From contig JBNGIQ010009531.1 in assembly GCA_049999765.1 (NCBI GenBank), positions 50,643-114,642 on the forward strand: a stretch of DNA of 64,000 nt, given 5' to 3'. The DNA comes from Phaeoceros laevis. Taxonomy: Eukaryota > Anthocerotophyta > Anthocerotopsida > Notothyladales. This document shows, piece after piece, positions 43,837 through 55,911 of the stretch (the first letter of the stretch is position 1; the number at the start of each line of letters is the position of its first letter). A program made the position numbers and the translations under genes. The notes below the pieces were generated by a model. That model ran no database searches and was not told where the DNA came from. It was given only the letters and a program-made list of their open reading frames with translations.

Positions 43837-46800
43837 TTAGCGAGTCCGCCAATCCAGCTTCTTGGTGAGACTGGACACCAAAATAGGACACTGGCTATAA
43901 GTTCCCACTACATTGCCTGAACGGTCCTTCTCCACCTCCTCTACATCACCAAGAGCACGAGTTACAACTTGAACGATGCTGAGGACGTCCTCGGTCTGAC
44001 ACTTCAGACTGTTGAAGCCCTCCATCAGCTCATACACAAAATTTGTTCCCCCACCACGACGACGCATGGATACTGCCTGGTCAGAAGTTGAAAACACCAA
44101 CAAGCAGTCCGAGTACTCGCGAATAAAGTGAACCTGTTGGCCCTCGCCCAATTGCCGAGGGGTTTTCTGCTCAACACCTCCTGACCCATGAGCACTGGCT
44201 AGCTTGAGTGGGCCTCTGCAAGAGTTAATGAAGAACACCTTTGGCTTGCCGAACAACTTCTCACATTTCTGAAAGGGCTGCACAACGTCATCGTGTAGGA
44301 AGACAAAACCTCCGTCAGCATCTTTGATGAAGTGAGCTCCGTCTGGAGTGGTCCCTCCGTGCGCATTTACGAAGCATACGAAACACTTATCTTCTGCCAA
44401 GATATCGTCTTGTGCTGTTTCTGTCATTGCCTCGTGCACACGATCAGCTGGGATGTCCAAAAATGTGTGTTTATTCACTTTAAAGCCAAGACTCGATGCC
44501 AGTGCTTCCAACCGCCCACGGTCCACACTCGCACCGGGTCGATTGCTTTCCATGCTGATCAGAACAGCCAGACCCCTTCTCTTCCCTTGCATCACATTGC
44601 TGTTGGGATAGCATTCCACTGGCACCTCCTGAACAACGACAAGGTTAGACTTCGAGTTGTCCAGTCTACCACTGATGATACTGGCAACATCCGGTTGTGC
44701 ACCTTGGGTTAAGTTTCGTATTTCTTGTACAGTCCCTAAAATGACATCATCCACCTCACCTTCTTTAGACATGGTTTGGATAGTACTCTTGCATAACAAA
44801 GTTGCATACTCTTGTTTGGCTACCAAAACTATAAGGTCACGGTCTTGGTGCTCCACTGCGAACCATTGGTGCACATGAAAGTGGCCTGCTGCACTTAGCA
44901 CAAGTCTCTTGAGGTCCTCCTTGGAAACACAACATTGCTTTTGCCTGTACCTACATGAGATGCGTCTCTGAACACATTCTTGTCTCAAAACTCCCTCGTT
45001 CAAGTAAACTCCCACACATCCCTCTTGTGAAGCACAAAAAAATCGAATTGGCTTGATAAAGTTTTAGTATATGAAACTCCTTGACGAAAAATGGTCTTGG
45101 GTAGACGATCGTACAAGAACATCAATGTGGAAAGTGACATCATTAAATTCCAGCAAAACATCATATCCATTTGTGGAAACCCCATATAGATGAAAAGCCA
45201 TTTTTGTTCCCGCCTCATCCCAACCTTTTTTCTTCCCGGCATCATATAACAAGGCCTGTGGACATTTGAACAAACCATCATTCCCAGTTGTAGACAACAT
45301 AAAATGAGGTAAAAGCTAAGGATTTTGATTAAAAACAAATCTTCAAACAAAATAAGTTGTTTTGATCAAATTGATCACCTGGACTCGAGGAAAAAAGCCG
45401 GGGGTGAGGAAGGTTTGGTTGATGTTTGCGCACTCCAACCGCGCTCCAAAAAACAAATGGTTCTTAACATCCTCGCTTTGTGATGGCCATTCCAGTTGAC
45501 GATCAATAAGTTGCACTTTATCGTCCACTGCAAAGAGCACAGGGATGAAATACCCATCTCGGTCATACTCATCCTTTCGGGCATAACATAGATGCAAGTT
45601 GCATAGCAATTGAATGAGCTTGTCTGTGGTCATTGCAGTTGGTGAGAGACCCACTTTGCGGAGGGATGCTTCCAGCACAGCCTTAAAGCCTTGCATGGTC
45701 ACAAATCCTCGTTTCAATTCATGAAACTTTTGCTTGCGCCTGTTCAAGTGATCATATGGACTGAATTCCTCTACCAAATGACCCATGACTTGCCCTAGCC
45801 AACGAGGGTTGACAACAATGAAATCCATGAGGCCATCCAAGTAAATAACCTCCCCAGTATCATGCAAGTACAGAACAACCAAGTGCGAATACTTATCCAC
45901 TAGTGACGATCATCTGCTCCTGCTTCATTTGGTCCTGATTCTTCTGTATCTCCTCTCGCTGACGTTCTCGATCGGACAAGGGTGTAATTTCTAGTTCCTT
46001 GTAGGACAAGGTTGTAATTTCTGGTCCACATAATTCTTGGAACATGTGCTTGAAATCTTGGATGCTCATGAGAGGACTTTTGTCTTGCTCGGAACACCAA
46101 CCCTCCAAATGAAGCCTTGTCTTCTCACATATAGCAGGTACTGGTGGAAGGACGGACACAAGGTTAACAAATCTCTCTCGCAGCCTCATTAAAAGATGTT
46201 GCACATGAGTCTCAGAACGCGCATCCAAGAACTCCGGTTTCCCTAAAATGTGGACAAAACCCTTAAACTCAGCCTGCAGAGCATCCACTTTGTCCTGGAA
46301 TTCCACTACATGATAAGTTGAAGCCAACAATTCTATGGTGCAATCTTGAAATGTGATGACTATAACCACCGAAGGCAAGTGAGGTTGAGAGGGCCTTTGC
46401 CTGGAATGGGAAGAAAGAAAGCGCAGCCAGTACTTGAACTCATTCTCGAAATCTTGCATGCTTTTGAGATGTTGTGAAGTCAAGTGGTTTAGGTGGCTCG
46501 AAGTATGGACCACATCTTTGAGTGGACTTAAAGTGAAGAGCAATATATTGGAGCCATTGACACTAGGGAAAACAGAGTCATGCAGTGCGTAATACATTGG
46601 CTGGCCAGCGAAGTCCCATAGAGCAACTCGTAAATTGTCTTCAATTTTTAGCACATTTATCTCAAAACCTCGAGTTCGCCCCTGCTCTTGAACGTATGCC
46701 TCTTCATGTGAGCCCATTTCGTCTTGAGGTACTTGGAAGCATGTTCGGTTGCCCAGTTGTAGCCTCAACATGGTGCTACAAAGAGTTGTCTTTCCTGAAA

Positions 46801-48651
46801 AAAGGAGCACACAACAATATTCAAGAACTGTATATACGATTCAGCTGTCCCAGATCAGCAGCACTAACCTTTTGTCAGCTTGAAATTCAGAAATCTAGCT
46901 TGAAGTTCAGATATCTACCTACTCAATGATTGCTACTTAGAGCTAGCTAGGTACGTACCTGCAAATGCGTCACCACATAGCAGTAAGCGGCATGATTTGC
47001 CTTTGATCTTAGGTAAGGCCGCCAGAGTTGATCTGTACAAGACGTTTTGGCGGAGTTCCTCGTCCACTGCTTCTGCTCTGCCCGCGTATTCTAAAGGAGT
47101 ATCCATGAGGTTGATGGACTGGAGCGTAGTGTTGTTGGACAGCATGTGGATGAAGGCATTGTAAGCCAACTCTGCGTCCACACCTTGGCAGTGAGAGAAA
47201 TCAAGCTCCTTGAGTGTGGAGTTGCTCTCTAGTGCTGCTGGTATGATGGTGTCTGCCCACTCAAGGCTCGAGTAAGTTGCATGTTTTACACTGAAACTAA
47301 CCAACTTTTGATTGGAGCGAATCATATCCGCAAGCGCAGACGCCTCCATCCCATTCATGTTTCCGTCATCCAGGAGATGTACAAGCATAGTCAGTTTTCG
47401 GAGGCTTTCACCAGCATGGCCAGGCTTGCTGGTAGTGAGCAAGTTGATCANNNNNNNNNNGCTGGTAGTGAGCAAGTTGATCATTGCATCAGCGGCTGGT
47501 GCATCCACATCCAAGTCAAGAGTCTCCAAGACACAATCAGAAAGTCCGGAAATAGCACTCCCAAAGGGGACGGGGCTTCCGGCAAAAATAATGAGATCTC
47601 CTAAGCCCCGGTTGGCCCCGAGTGCCTTGGCCAAGGCCTCCGTACCTCGGGAGCAGAGTGGTACATTGGGCAGATGGAGTGTGCGGAGGGTGGAGTTGTG
47701 GCGGACCATGGCGGCCAGAGCCAATCCTCCGCCTTCCTTGCCAAAAGCATCCGTGTTCTGAACGTACAACTCCTGGAGGCCTCGGTTGTTCCGGATTGAG
47801 CCCGCCAGCAGAGCAATGCCACCTTCTTCGCTCATTTTTTGCCGAAGTTCGAATCCGTAAAGTCGAAGTGACTTGAGCGTGGTGTTGTGAAGGAGTGCCT
47901 TGGCCAAGGCCTCCGTACCTCGGGAGCAGAGTGGTACATTGTCCAGCTGAAGTGAGCATAGGGTGGAGTTATGGCGGACCATGGCGGCCAGAGCCAATCC
48001 TCCGCCTTCCGTGCCAAAAGCATCCGTGTTCAGAATGTACAACTCCTCGAGGCAACGGTTGTTCCGGATTGAGTCCGCCACAGCAATACCACCTTCCTCG
48101 CTCATGATTAGGTCAATAAGGTCCAGTGACTTGAGCGTGGTGTTGTGAAGGATGATGTGAGCCAGCAGTGACCAGTCCGCTTTGCTCCTGAACCAGTCAG
48201 TTGCGCACGGTCCAAATGTCAAGCCCTTCAACACGCAGGAGTTGGAGTCGGCCAGGAGAGCAAGAAACGGTGCCGAGCCGGAATTCCGCCGTACGTTAAC
48301 CACAAGTGCAGTGAAATGGTTGCCACACGGCAGGGCGCACAGTGCCAGGGCCACTGCTTCCCTGCATCCTTGCGCTAGCGGTTCTTCATGTGCTGCCGCC
48401 ACCACCTCTCCAAGCTCCTTCAGACGGCCCTCGCTAACATTACGATGAGACAAGACCACACGCTTGTCACAGAGAAACCTGGACCAAAAAATGTGCTCCC
48501 AAGCAGCCTCCCGGACGTGATTGCTGAAGAAGTTGTGTATTTGGGGGCGATGAGAGAGCTGGGATGCGATCTTCTTGATCTGCGTTGTGGAGAGACTAGT
48601 ACTAGTGCTGCTATTGCCAGTACAGCTGCTCCTAGGCCCCCTGTGCTCCAT
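43837..48651 (-). CDS. LRR-Roc-COR protein with C-terminal caspase-like protease domain
   Basis: Proposed exons 48651-46959, 46794-45964, 45899-45379, 45315-45115 and 45021-43837; phases agree (about 1476 aa, with a gap artefact in exon 1). Order: a unique N terminus, ribonuclease-inhibitor-type LRRs (about 48150-47060; HNTTLKSL repeats), a Roc GTPase with P-loop GDAFAGKTT split by intron 1 and WDFAGQ, a COR domain (VVLYLHDTGEVIYL, NPRWLGQVMGHL), then a caspase-like domain: GLAVLISMESNRP, catalytic-type His in FVNAHGG (codon 44359-44361), Cys in FFINSCRG (codon 44218-44220), and STSDQAVSMRRRGG. LRR-Roc-COR is the TORNADO1 architecture; the protease is an addition. The 64-bp and 93-bp introns 2 and 4 bypass a frame change and an in-frame TAA. 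ATG 48930 is an alternative start, but it lies in duplicated promoter DNA. Confidence 0.8.
47428..47483. other. Assembly gap (10 N) with 23-bp duplicated flanks inside the LRR region
   Basis: GCTGGTAGTGAGCAAGTTG plus four bases (47428-47450) is repeated exactly after the ten Ns (47461-47483). Removing one copy and the Ns deletes 33 bp, exactly 11 codons, so the frame is kept either way. The doubled INLLTTS peptide in the translation is very likely an artefact of unmerged contig ends. Confidence 0.85.
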
Positions 48652-48714
48652 GGCGATGATGGATGACGAGTCTGCTGGCGACAGACCCTGGAGGCAACTG
48701 CGCTTCGTTTGATA

Positions 48715-49405
48715 GCAAACACACGAGTTCCTCAATGATGCAGCAAACGCAAGGCTGCGCGAGCAACGAGAGCTCGCGAATTCGAATCTGAGGACTGCTA
48801 TATTAGGCTCGGCTAGCTGCTCCCTACCTACGCTAGTGTGGTCATGCCCGACCGCACAAGCGTGTCTGACGGGGCCAAGTGATTGGTTGGTTACGCCGCC
48901 ACGTCCACCCACTTGGCATCCAGGATTCATAAAAGTAGATTAGGTCGTCTGGTCAACACGGGAATGCGGGAATAGACGGACCGTCACGCACTCACGGACG
49001 TCTAGTCTAGCAATCAAACACACCAGTCACTCCTGAATGATACAGATGCAGCAGCAAATGCAAAGCAACTTCAATCGTGAGGGCTCGCGAATCTTGAGGA
49101 CGGCTCCTTAGGTCATAGGGGTGGATGGGCCCTGTCCCGTTTTTTAGAGGGTTCACACCGACCTGACACGTAATGAGTAGGCAGCCACGGTGGACATTTT
49201 TTGTGTGTCAGGTGTTGTCAGTTTGCCAGCTATAGGTAGCTGTTCCGTAGCTGCCTTGCTCCTGCTTACGCCCGATCACGAAGCGTGTCTGAATGGGTAG
49301 ATACAGTTAGTGATTGGTTGGCATGGCGCCACATCCACCCACTTGGCATCCACGATTCATAAAATACATTATTAGTCTTCCAGTCAACGAACGCGAATAG
49401 AATGG
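48715..49405. repeat. Direct duplication upstream of the LRR-Roc-COR-caspase gene
   Basis: About 270-390 bp are present twice in the same orientation (about 48715-48990 and 49015-49405). Shared landmarks are AGTGATTGGTTGG, CCACTTGGCATCCA, ATTCATAAAA and CTCGCGAATxTGAGGAC. Copies differ by many substitutions and small indels. The duplicated unit covers the promoter and 5' leader of the gene, so the two copies may represent old and new promoter regions, or the remnant of a duplicated gene start. Confidence 0.7.
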
Positions 49406-50747
49406 TAACCTTCAAGAGGCGTTTATAATTAGGGAAAGGAGCTGGAGCTACTCTACATTCATGATGCTATCATTAGTTTCAGCGGCTGCACCAAGTTGAG
49501 CATCTACCCCGCCTGATGGCTGGCACTCCGGCTGTCCTTCAGTCTCCGAGTGTCGACCTCTCAAGCAGCCACACATGATGATCTTGCGGCCCTGCCCTCA
49601 CGGAATGAGAATGTTGGTCAACAGCACCAGTGACGCGCCGCGCCTTACGCCCTACTAACTTCTTACAATGTTGGATCATGTTGTTGCCAGAAGTGGGCAA
49701 TGCGACGCACCCAATGAAGGCTTTGCCCTAAAAGGTTTGACATATCATGGTGAATGCTATGAGAGCCCAGGGAAACATCTCCTACCTGCTTCTGGTTGCA
49801 TCCAACATCCCTCATTCCTGACTTTTAAGTTCGCGTACTATTCATAGTCAAAGCGTGCACCAAGAGGAAGGCATTGGCTCAAGCCAAGGGAGTACATGCT
49901 CATTGGCTATCTCGTAAAGCTTGTGGCCTCTTCTGTCATGTTGGTTGATCAACTGGATGACGGAATATGTAGGAACTCAAGATCTGTAGGAGGGCAGCTT
50001 CTGAAGAGCTGTTCCTGGAGCCAGCAAGCTTGCCGTGATGAAGCTTCCAAGTGTTAATATTCTAGATATCATTCAGAGCCTGAGCTCGGATACAAGCGCA
50101 GAAGGCGCCAGAAACACAGTCGTATGCCTGGAGAGGTAATGGGCAGGTTGGGCAGGAAGGGCGAACCATGACAGGAGCTGTCCTGCATGTGGTAAGCCAA
50201 GTCGCAGAGCCTTCAAGGCGCAGGTTTAGGGGATTCCTTCCCACAACCCGAACGACTAAGATCAGCATACATGTCTCCGAGAATCTCTTCCATACTTCTA
50301 CGCTCTTCAAGTGCAGGTCTTGGACTTGAGGCGGCAGCTCGGAAGACAGACATGTCCACCCAGGACTAAGAAACGCTTGTGCGAGGGGCTGCTGTTACCT
50401 CGCTGTGGCAGGTTCCAAGCAGGTGGGTAGATTTCGAGCAGGTGATGGCTGCTACCTGATGTGAGCAGATGCAGCTCTTGTGCTGGTTAAGCCAGTCGAA
50501 ATTGTCACCAGGGGAATCTGCCGTGTCAGCCATTGGTGTCTTCGGGCAAGAATTTTTGAATAGGAATCGGAGCGATGCTCCGCATTCAGAGAGCTCCTTT
50601 TACAGTGGTCACATTCATGAAGTGGCCTTGAGGACGACCCTAGGATGAGCTCTCTAGTAGCTACAAGCTAGGCGGTCGCACAAGCACTCGGGCATGTACA
50701 AAATATATCCTTGCACCGTCGTTGTAAGAGGCACTGTTCTTGATGTC
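49406..50747. other. Intergenic, nothing recognised
   Basis: Only short frames are present. No repeat array or RNA gene is seen. Confidence 0.4.
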
Positions 50748-50877
50748 CACCATCACCATATGTTGATGTACTGCGATAGAATTAAGTCAGTTGGTGCAAT
50801 AGAACACCATCACCATACGCATTCACTGCAAAGCAGTGAAGTACTGCGACAGAATTAAGTCAGCTGGTGCAATAGAA
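50748..50877. repeat. Short tandem duplication with internal palindrome
   Basis: A segment beginning CACCATCACCATA and ending GTGCAATAGAA occurs twice (about 50748-50804 and 50805-50877). The second copy has an extra insert with the palindrome TTCACTGCAAAGCAGTGAA (50822-50840). Confidence 0.75.
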
Positions 50878-51111
50878 CTGAGTGATTCCGAAACGGTGAC
50901 AGCAGCCGCTGTTCCTGGCCTTATTCTCCTCCTGGCTGCCGCGCACCGGGCTGGCTGTCCAGGCCTGCAAGTTAGATTCCAGACTGAGAAGAATGGATCA
51001 ATTCAAGGAAGGCCACTGCCACCTGTGGTTGTTGCAAAGCCAGGGTCGAAAAGAAGTGTACAGAGCTTCTTTCAGCCCAGCCCATTAATATTGTGAATCA
51101 CGGTTGCGTTG

Positions 51112-54100
51112 TTACTTATCACGATCAGATTCGTCTGCAACCAGCTCACGGAACGGCAAAGGTACAGCCTTGACTGCCCTGAACTTGCCAACGTTGTTGA
51201 GATGCTCATTTTCCAACCTGCATCAACAGAACCAGGCAGTCGGTGCACCTAAAACACAGTCGGTGCGCAAACTTGATGATGGTGCGCAAACTTGAACATC
51301 ATCAATATTGACCACATACCTGAAAAAGTTCCACATCCCGCGCCTCAAAACCTCCAGCACAGCAACTGAAAGGTCTTGGAAGTGTTTATTGTTCTTGGAG
51401 ATCTGAAGGTGATTCAAAGATAGCAGCCAAGCAAGCCGTAGAAGAGTGTTTGCTACCTGTCACAACCAAAACCACTCGGGAGTTGAACAAAGCTGGCAGG
51501 CCTACTCCACTGAAGGTTTTGAACAAATCTGATTCTCCGACATAGATTTTTCTGGGAATCAAAAGTGTTACCATTGACAAGAAGTACGTGGCCTTGCTTT
51601 GCAGCATGAGCTGGTCTCTTAACCAAGGATTTTTGGAATGGCGTTTAAGGAGTCCCCAATCAACTACAAGATCCCAGTAAAGGCCGTAACCCGTTGCCAC
51701 AACGGACGTGAATACTACCATCAATAGCCAGCCATAGGTGCTATTTCTTGAGTACATCATCCTCACGACTACAGCCACCATAGCCGACAAATACTTGAGC
51801 CCATTGGCAATGTGAGCTCGGTCAGCTTCGTCAAACCATCTCCTAACACACTGACAAGTCAGAGAGAAAAGCTCAAACAGAGTACACACGACATCCACCT
51901 GGGCTTACTTTCTCTACATTGCAAAAATTACAACCTGCCACCAAACAGCTAGTTCTAAAAAAGCAACGGAACCTCGAGGATGGAGCCTGCACCTGCATGA
52001 AGCGAAAGTAGTAAGGTAACAGAGCGATGACATATTCCAGAGTCTGGTAGTGCTTATTATCAAAGCAAAGAGTTGCATCCCGGCGTGTAAATAATCCCCC
52101 CACATAATAACAGGCGAAAAACTCCATATTTCGTAGCATTGGAACCTGTGGCATTTCTCAGAGGTACAACTTTAGTAACTATAACCACAAACACCAACCA
52201 GGTACCTTACATGTAAACATCCTTTGGCCTCTCTAGACTGACCTGGCTCGTCAGTTGGTCCCCCAGAAAGAAGTCGGAAAGCACAACCTGCAATTTTAAA
52301 CGAATCACTTGCGATAAGGTAACCGACTAGACAGCTTCGCCAGAACATCATAGAGAAGCTACAGGCAACCATGATCTCCATGATAGGGGCCTCTCGTACC
52401 TTATACAGTGGAGACATAGCAAGGTGGAGCAAGCATTTCAGAAAAAACATTCGGCTGGAGTAGTAACAAATATTAAATGGAAGGAAAAGCAGCAGTACAA
52501 ACACCTGCCAAAATTCACCACAGGATATCGCAGTCAAGCATCCATAGATTGCTTGGCACCTCTTACAAGTGTGCCAAGAGTTGATCCAACATGATAGCAA
52601 ATGACACAGCAAATATGTTGCTACACTGATGACGCTTAGTGTGTCACCAACTTTGAGAAGTAGGATGCTTACTGCTACCATAGCAATCGGAATGATGTCC
52701 ATATAGACAGCAGAATGACGGCTACCCAGAGCAATATGTGCACCAAGGTATGCCAGCCATCCACCAAAGAGAAGCGCTAAGAGACCAGACGCTACAAGAA
52801 GAACTTCACGGTAACGCAGTTCTTTTCCAGGCAGAAACTCAAAAATGAACACGTAGTTTATACGAGCTCTCCTCCACAAGTACACATTCCAACCATACAA
52901 GTACAGGTGTAGGAGAATGAGTGCCAGCATGCTGCAAAACACAGTTCAAGTGTAGAAAGGTTGGATGAAGTTGAAATCAAAGCTGAGCCTTCAGCTCTCA
53001 AAACAAATGACTGGTGTGGTAAGTATACATTACCTGAACACTTGGAAAATGGGGTCGAAGTAGTAGGATGGAAACTGAATCTTATCACGAGTCTGAAGAA
53101 CAGTAGCTATTGCTACAATTAAAGCTATAATACACCCCGAGAATAGACCTGAAACCATGGTGGCAGAGCAGTTAGATGTGATAAGAACAAGATGTTCCTG
53201 GTGACCAACAAATGCACAAACCACGTCCATAGGAACACAGGAACGACCAGGGTGTGGCTGGGGCTAGATTACCCAGGAAAAATGTAACTGTGTGGGAAGC
53301 TGTCTTTCTGAGGGGCCTCAAGCTCCGCATGGCACCTCGGCGGTCATCCCGAGTAAAATGTGTCGTAAAAATGAACTCTACCTTCTTCATTAATCTGGCA
53401 ACCTGGTAAGGCGCATCTGGAGTATTAATTCGTGACAAAAAGACTTCGGACTTCCTACTTACAGAACACAGCAGAACATCAGGCAATTCTACAGCAAGAT
53501 TGGTGCTTAGATGACATGAGATCAAAGGAAACATTTCTGCTTCTAAAAATGACATGAGACCAACTGAGATACTACAGTGTACATACTTTATCTGAGCTGT
53601 TACAATATGACGCTTGAACTGCTTCCAAATACACGGGGGCGGCACGTCTCCCTGTGACCTGTTAAGCCACACTTTGATGAGAAAAGCTCAGGTTTGAGAG
53701 CGGTCCACAACAATATCATGGGAAAGAGTTTGCGAAGATCTCACCTTGTCATACTTCTTCATGATTTTTCCGAAGGCGACAACGTTCAGAGCCCTGTTCC
53801 CATACATGTATGGATAAAGACCATTGAGCAAAAAAATTTCCGCAATAGTTACTGAGAAACAGCTTCAAAGCAATGCTGGTTCCACGGTCAGGCTGATGAG
53901 CAAGCCATGAGTTAAAAAAGCGGACGCACCCGTAGCTCTTGAGAAGACCGAGACCCCGGTAGAGCTCTACGTAAGCTGTACGCAGCATCTCGGTAGCATA
54001 TTGCACCTCCTTTCTGCTGACAGCTGGGTCCTCTTTCCTCTGGGACTCATCACCTTTACCGTCTGCTGAGGCCCGCTTGAGTTGCTGCCGTACGTCATCC

Positions 54101-55228
54101 ACGAACATTTGAGTAAGTGCAGAGATGGTGGCCCTCGGATTGGTCCGAGGAATGTCCATTACCATCTGCTTGAGAGGAGCAGAAGAATTTGGCGGGCGGG
54201 CCTCTGGAGTGCCGCTCGGAATCCCAAGTGCCGCCTCATTGTCCCTGCTCCCCTCATTACTGGCTGAAGTGACCTGGAGGTCAGGCTTTTCTGGCCCGCC
54301 AACAGGCTCCACCGTGACGCCAACCGGAGAAGGCACCCCCTGCAGGTTCTGCGGTGTCATGAGGATGGCTGAAGGAGCAAAGCGGGTGGCCTTATACTTG
54401 GCCACGGGCACTTCCACACCACGGCTGTTCCCACGTTTGGAGCCGTCCTGGAGTTGTGACACTGTGAACGGTTCCAGCCCCGACCAACCGGGCTCCAATG
54501 CTTTAATTCTTAGCATCGCAAGCAGCAATCGCAAGAGGGGAGAAGCTACCAAACGGAGGCGTTTGTCATACTCACCAGAATTGGAGTCCTTGCTGCCGAT
54601 GAATGTGAAGTCGGCCGAAGGGTTGCCTTTGCTCTGGTCCGGCTTGTCTCTCATTTCATGCAGGGCTTCCATCTGCTTTCTCAACACCTCCGCTTGCTGA
54701 ACGAACTCGGCTTCTTTCCTTCGATAGAAAGCATTGACCTTGTTGAGCTCCTGGTCGAGCTTGGCAAAGAAATCTGTCTCGAAGGCAGTAGGCGCCGCAG
54801 TCGCGTCCAGCTGTGTGTCGTAGATTTGAGTGCCGTCGGTGAGCGCGCGTTGGTGCACCTGGTTTCCGCAATGGCAAGGTTCCACGCACGGTCTGTTGGA
54901 GGCTGGCAACCAAGCTAGCATCGCATGCAAACAGCATCAATTGGAAGCCTAGAGAGCGCAATGTTACCAGGACGAAAGTGGTTTGCTGCCACTGTTGAGT
55001 CCGGCGCCGCGTAAGGACGAAGCTCAAGCTTGGCCTCGCCCGGGGGGACTCGAGGTTCCTGTAGAATCCGCCGGAAGACCCGTTGTGGCGCTCTTTGCCC
55101 GACTTGCTCTGAAGCTGCGCTTGCTCCTTGATCGTGTTGAGAGACTTCTTGAGCTCCTTGTAATTGCAGTAGGCGGCTCCCCATTCCGGCACCGCCTCCG
55201 CTTCCAGCTGCTTGGCAAATTGCACCAT
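51112..55228 (-). CDS. PHO1: PHO1-family phosphate exporter (SPX-EXS)
   Basis: Eleven exons: 55228-54968, 54858-53930, 53793-53745, 53450-53273, 53148-53034, 52931-52400, 52287-52243, 52145-51993, 51850-51572, 51456-51320 and 51217-51112. They give 927 aa. The split SPX domain begins [20 protein letters not shown] with [12 protein letters not shown] and continues with [20 protein letters not shown] and [15 protein letters not shown]. It senses inositol pyrophosphates. Membrane helices and the EXS domain follow: [29 protein letters not shown], and the C terminus [23 protein letters not shown]1 exports phosphate from cells. The SPX linker is long and Pro/Ser-rich, as in plant PHO1s. The acceptor of exon 4 (AAG at 53451-53453) is weak and least certain. 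Paralogue identity within the PHO1 family is not determined. Confidence 0.92.
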
Positions 55229-55911
55229 CTTGATCTCGACTGGTCTCGGCTCTCTTCCAAGGCAGATGAAGCCCGCATGAAATCCTAACGAGGATGCAGA
55301 ACTTGGCAAGAGCACTTGGTCACAGCTCTCTTGCCCTGCCCTTGCAATGGAGGACTACTCTCACAGGGCTAGCGCTGGCTCCAGAGTGTGTTGGAGTTGG
55401 GGAAGGAAGCAGTTGAGTACGGGCTGGCTTGGGGCCGCAGACACTAAATTTATGATGGAAAGATGAAGCACTGGCAGGGAAGCGGGGCAGAAAGCTGCAA
55501 TTCTTCCAAAGCTTCTGGATGCACAGCTAATTGGCTGCTGCAGTCGAGATAGTAGCAAAAGTTGCTTGGTGTGGCCAAGTCCACATGGGAATTGATCACG
55601 CGGCCAACCGGCAACCGGGAACCCCCATCCGGAGACCGAAGAGAAGGAGAAGAAGAGAGGTTGACCACACGTTGTTCACACACAGAAAAAAACATCTGAC
55701 TACAGTACACGTTGTGTTAGTGCTTCCAGGCGTAGTGTACTGCTTCCAGGTGCCGGTCGTGACGCTCCTGCCGGCGCGCGGGAGTCATGTCCTTTTTCGT
55801 TCCGAAAGGTACGGTCACGTCGTTCGGACAAGGTGAGCGTCCAGAGTCCAGACTCCAGGGTGTGGGACCGTGAGTCCAGCTGTCCACACCTCGCGCCAAC
55901 TTCATGAAGTC
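55229..55911. other. PHO1 upstream region
   Basis: No gene is recognised. It holds the presumed PHO1 promoter and 5' UTR. The start at 55228 is the ATG that begins the conserved SPX N terminus. Confidence 0.45.

Noticed and set aside
44210-44370. Classifying the protease as a plant metacaspase
   Set aside because: The motifs around His and Cys (NAHGG, FINSCRG) match caspases better than metacaspase HYSGHG and DSCHSG.
45064-45066. In-frame TAA in the LRR-Roc-COR-caspase gene read as a pseudogenising stop
   Set aside because: It lies inside a plausible 93-bp intron with matching phase, a branch-point-like TACTAAAAC and a pyrimidine tract, so a stop in the mature mRNA is not required.
50836-51096. 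86-codon plus-strand frame ending SVQSFFQPSPLIL, resembling a PCNA-binding box
   Set aside because: It has no ATG at the start, lies just past the PHO1 stop in a tandem duplication, and one short motif is not enough to call a gene.
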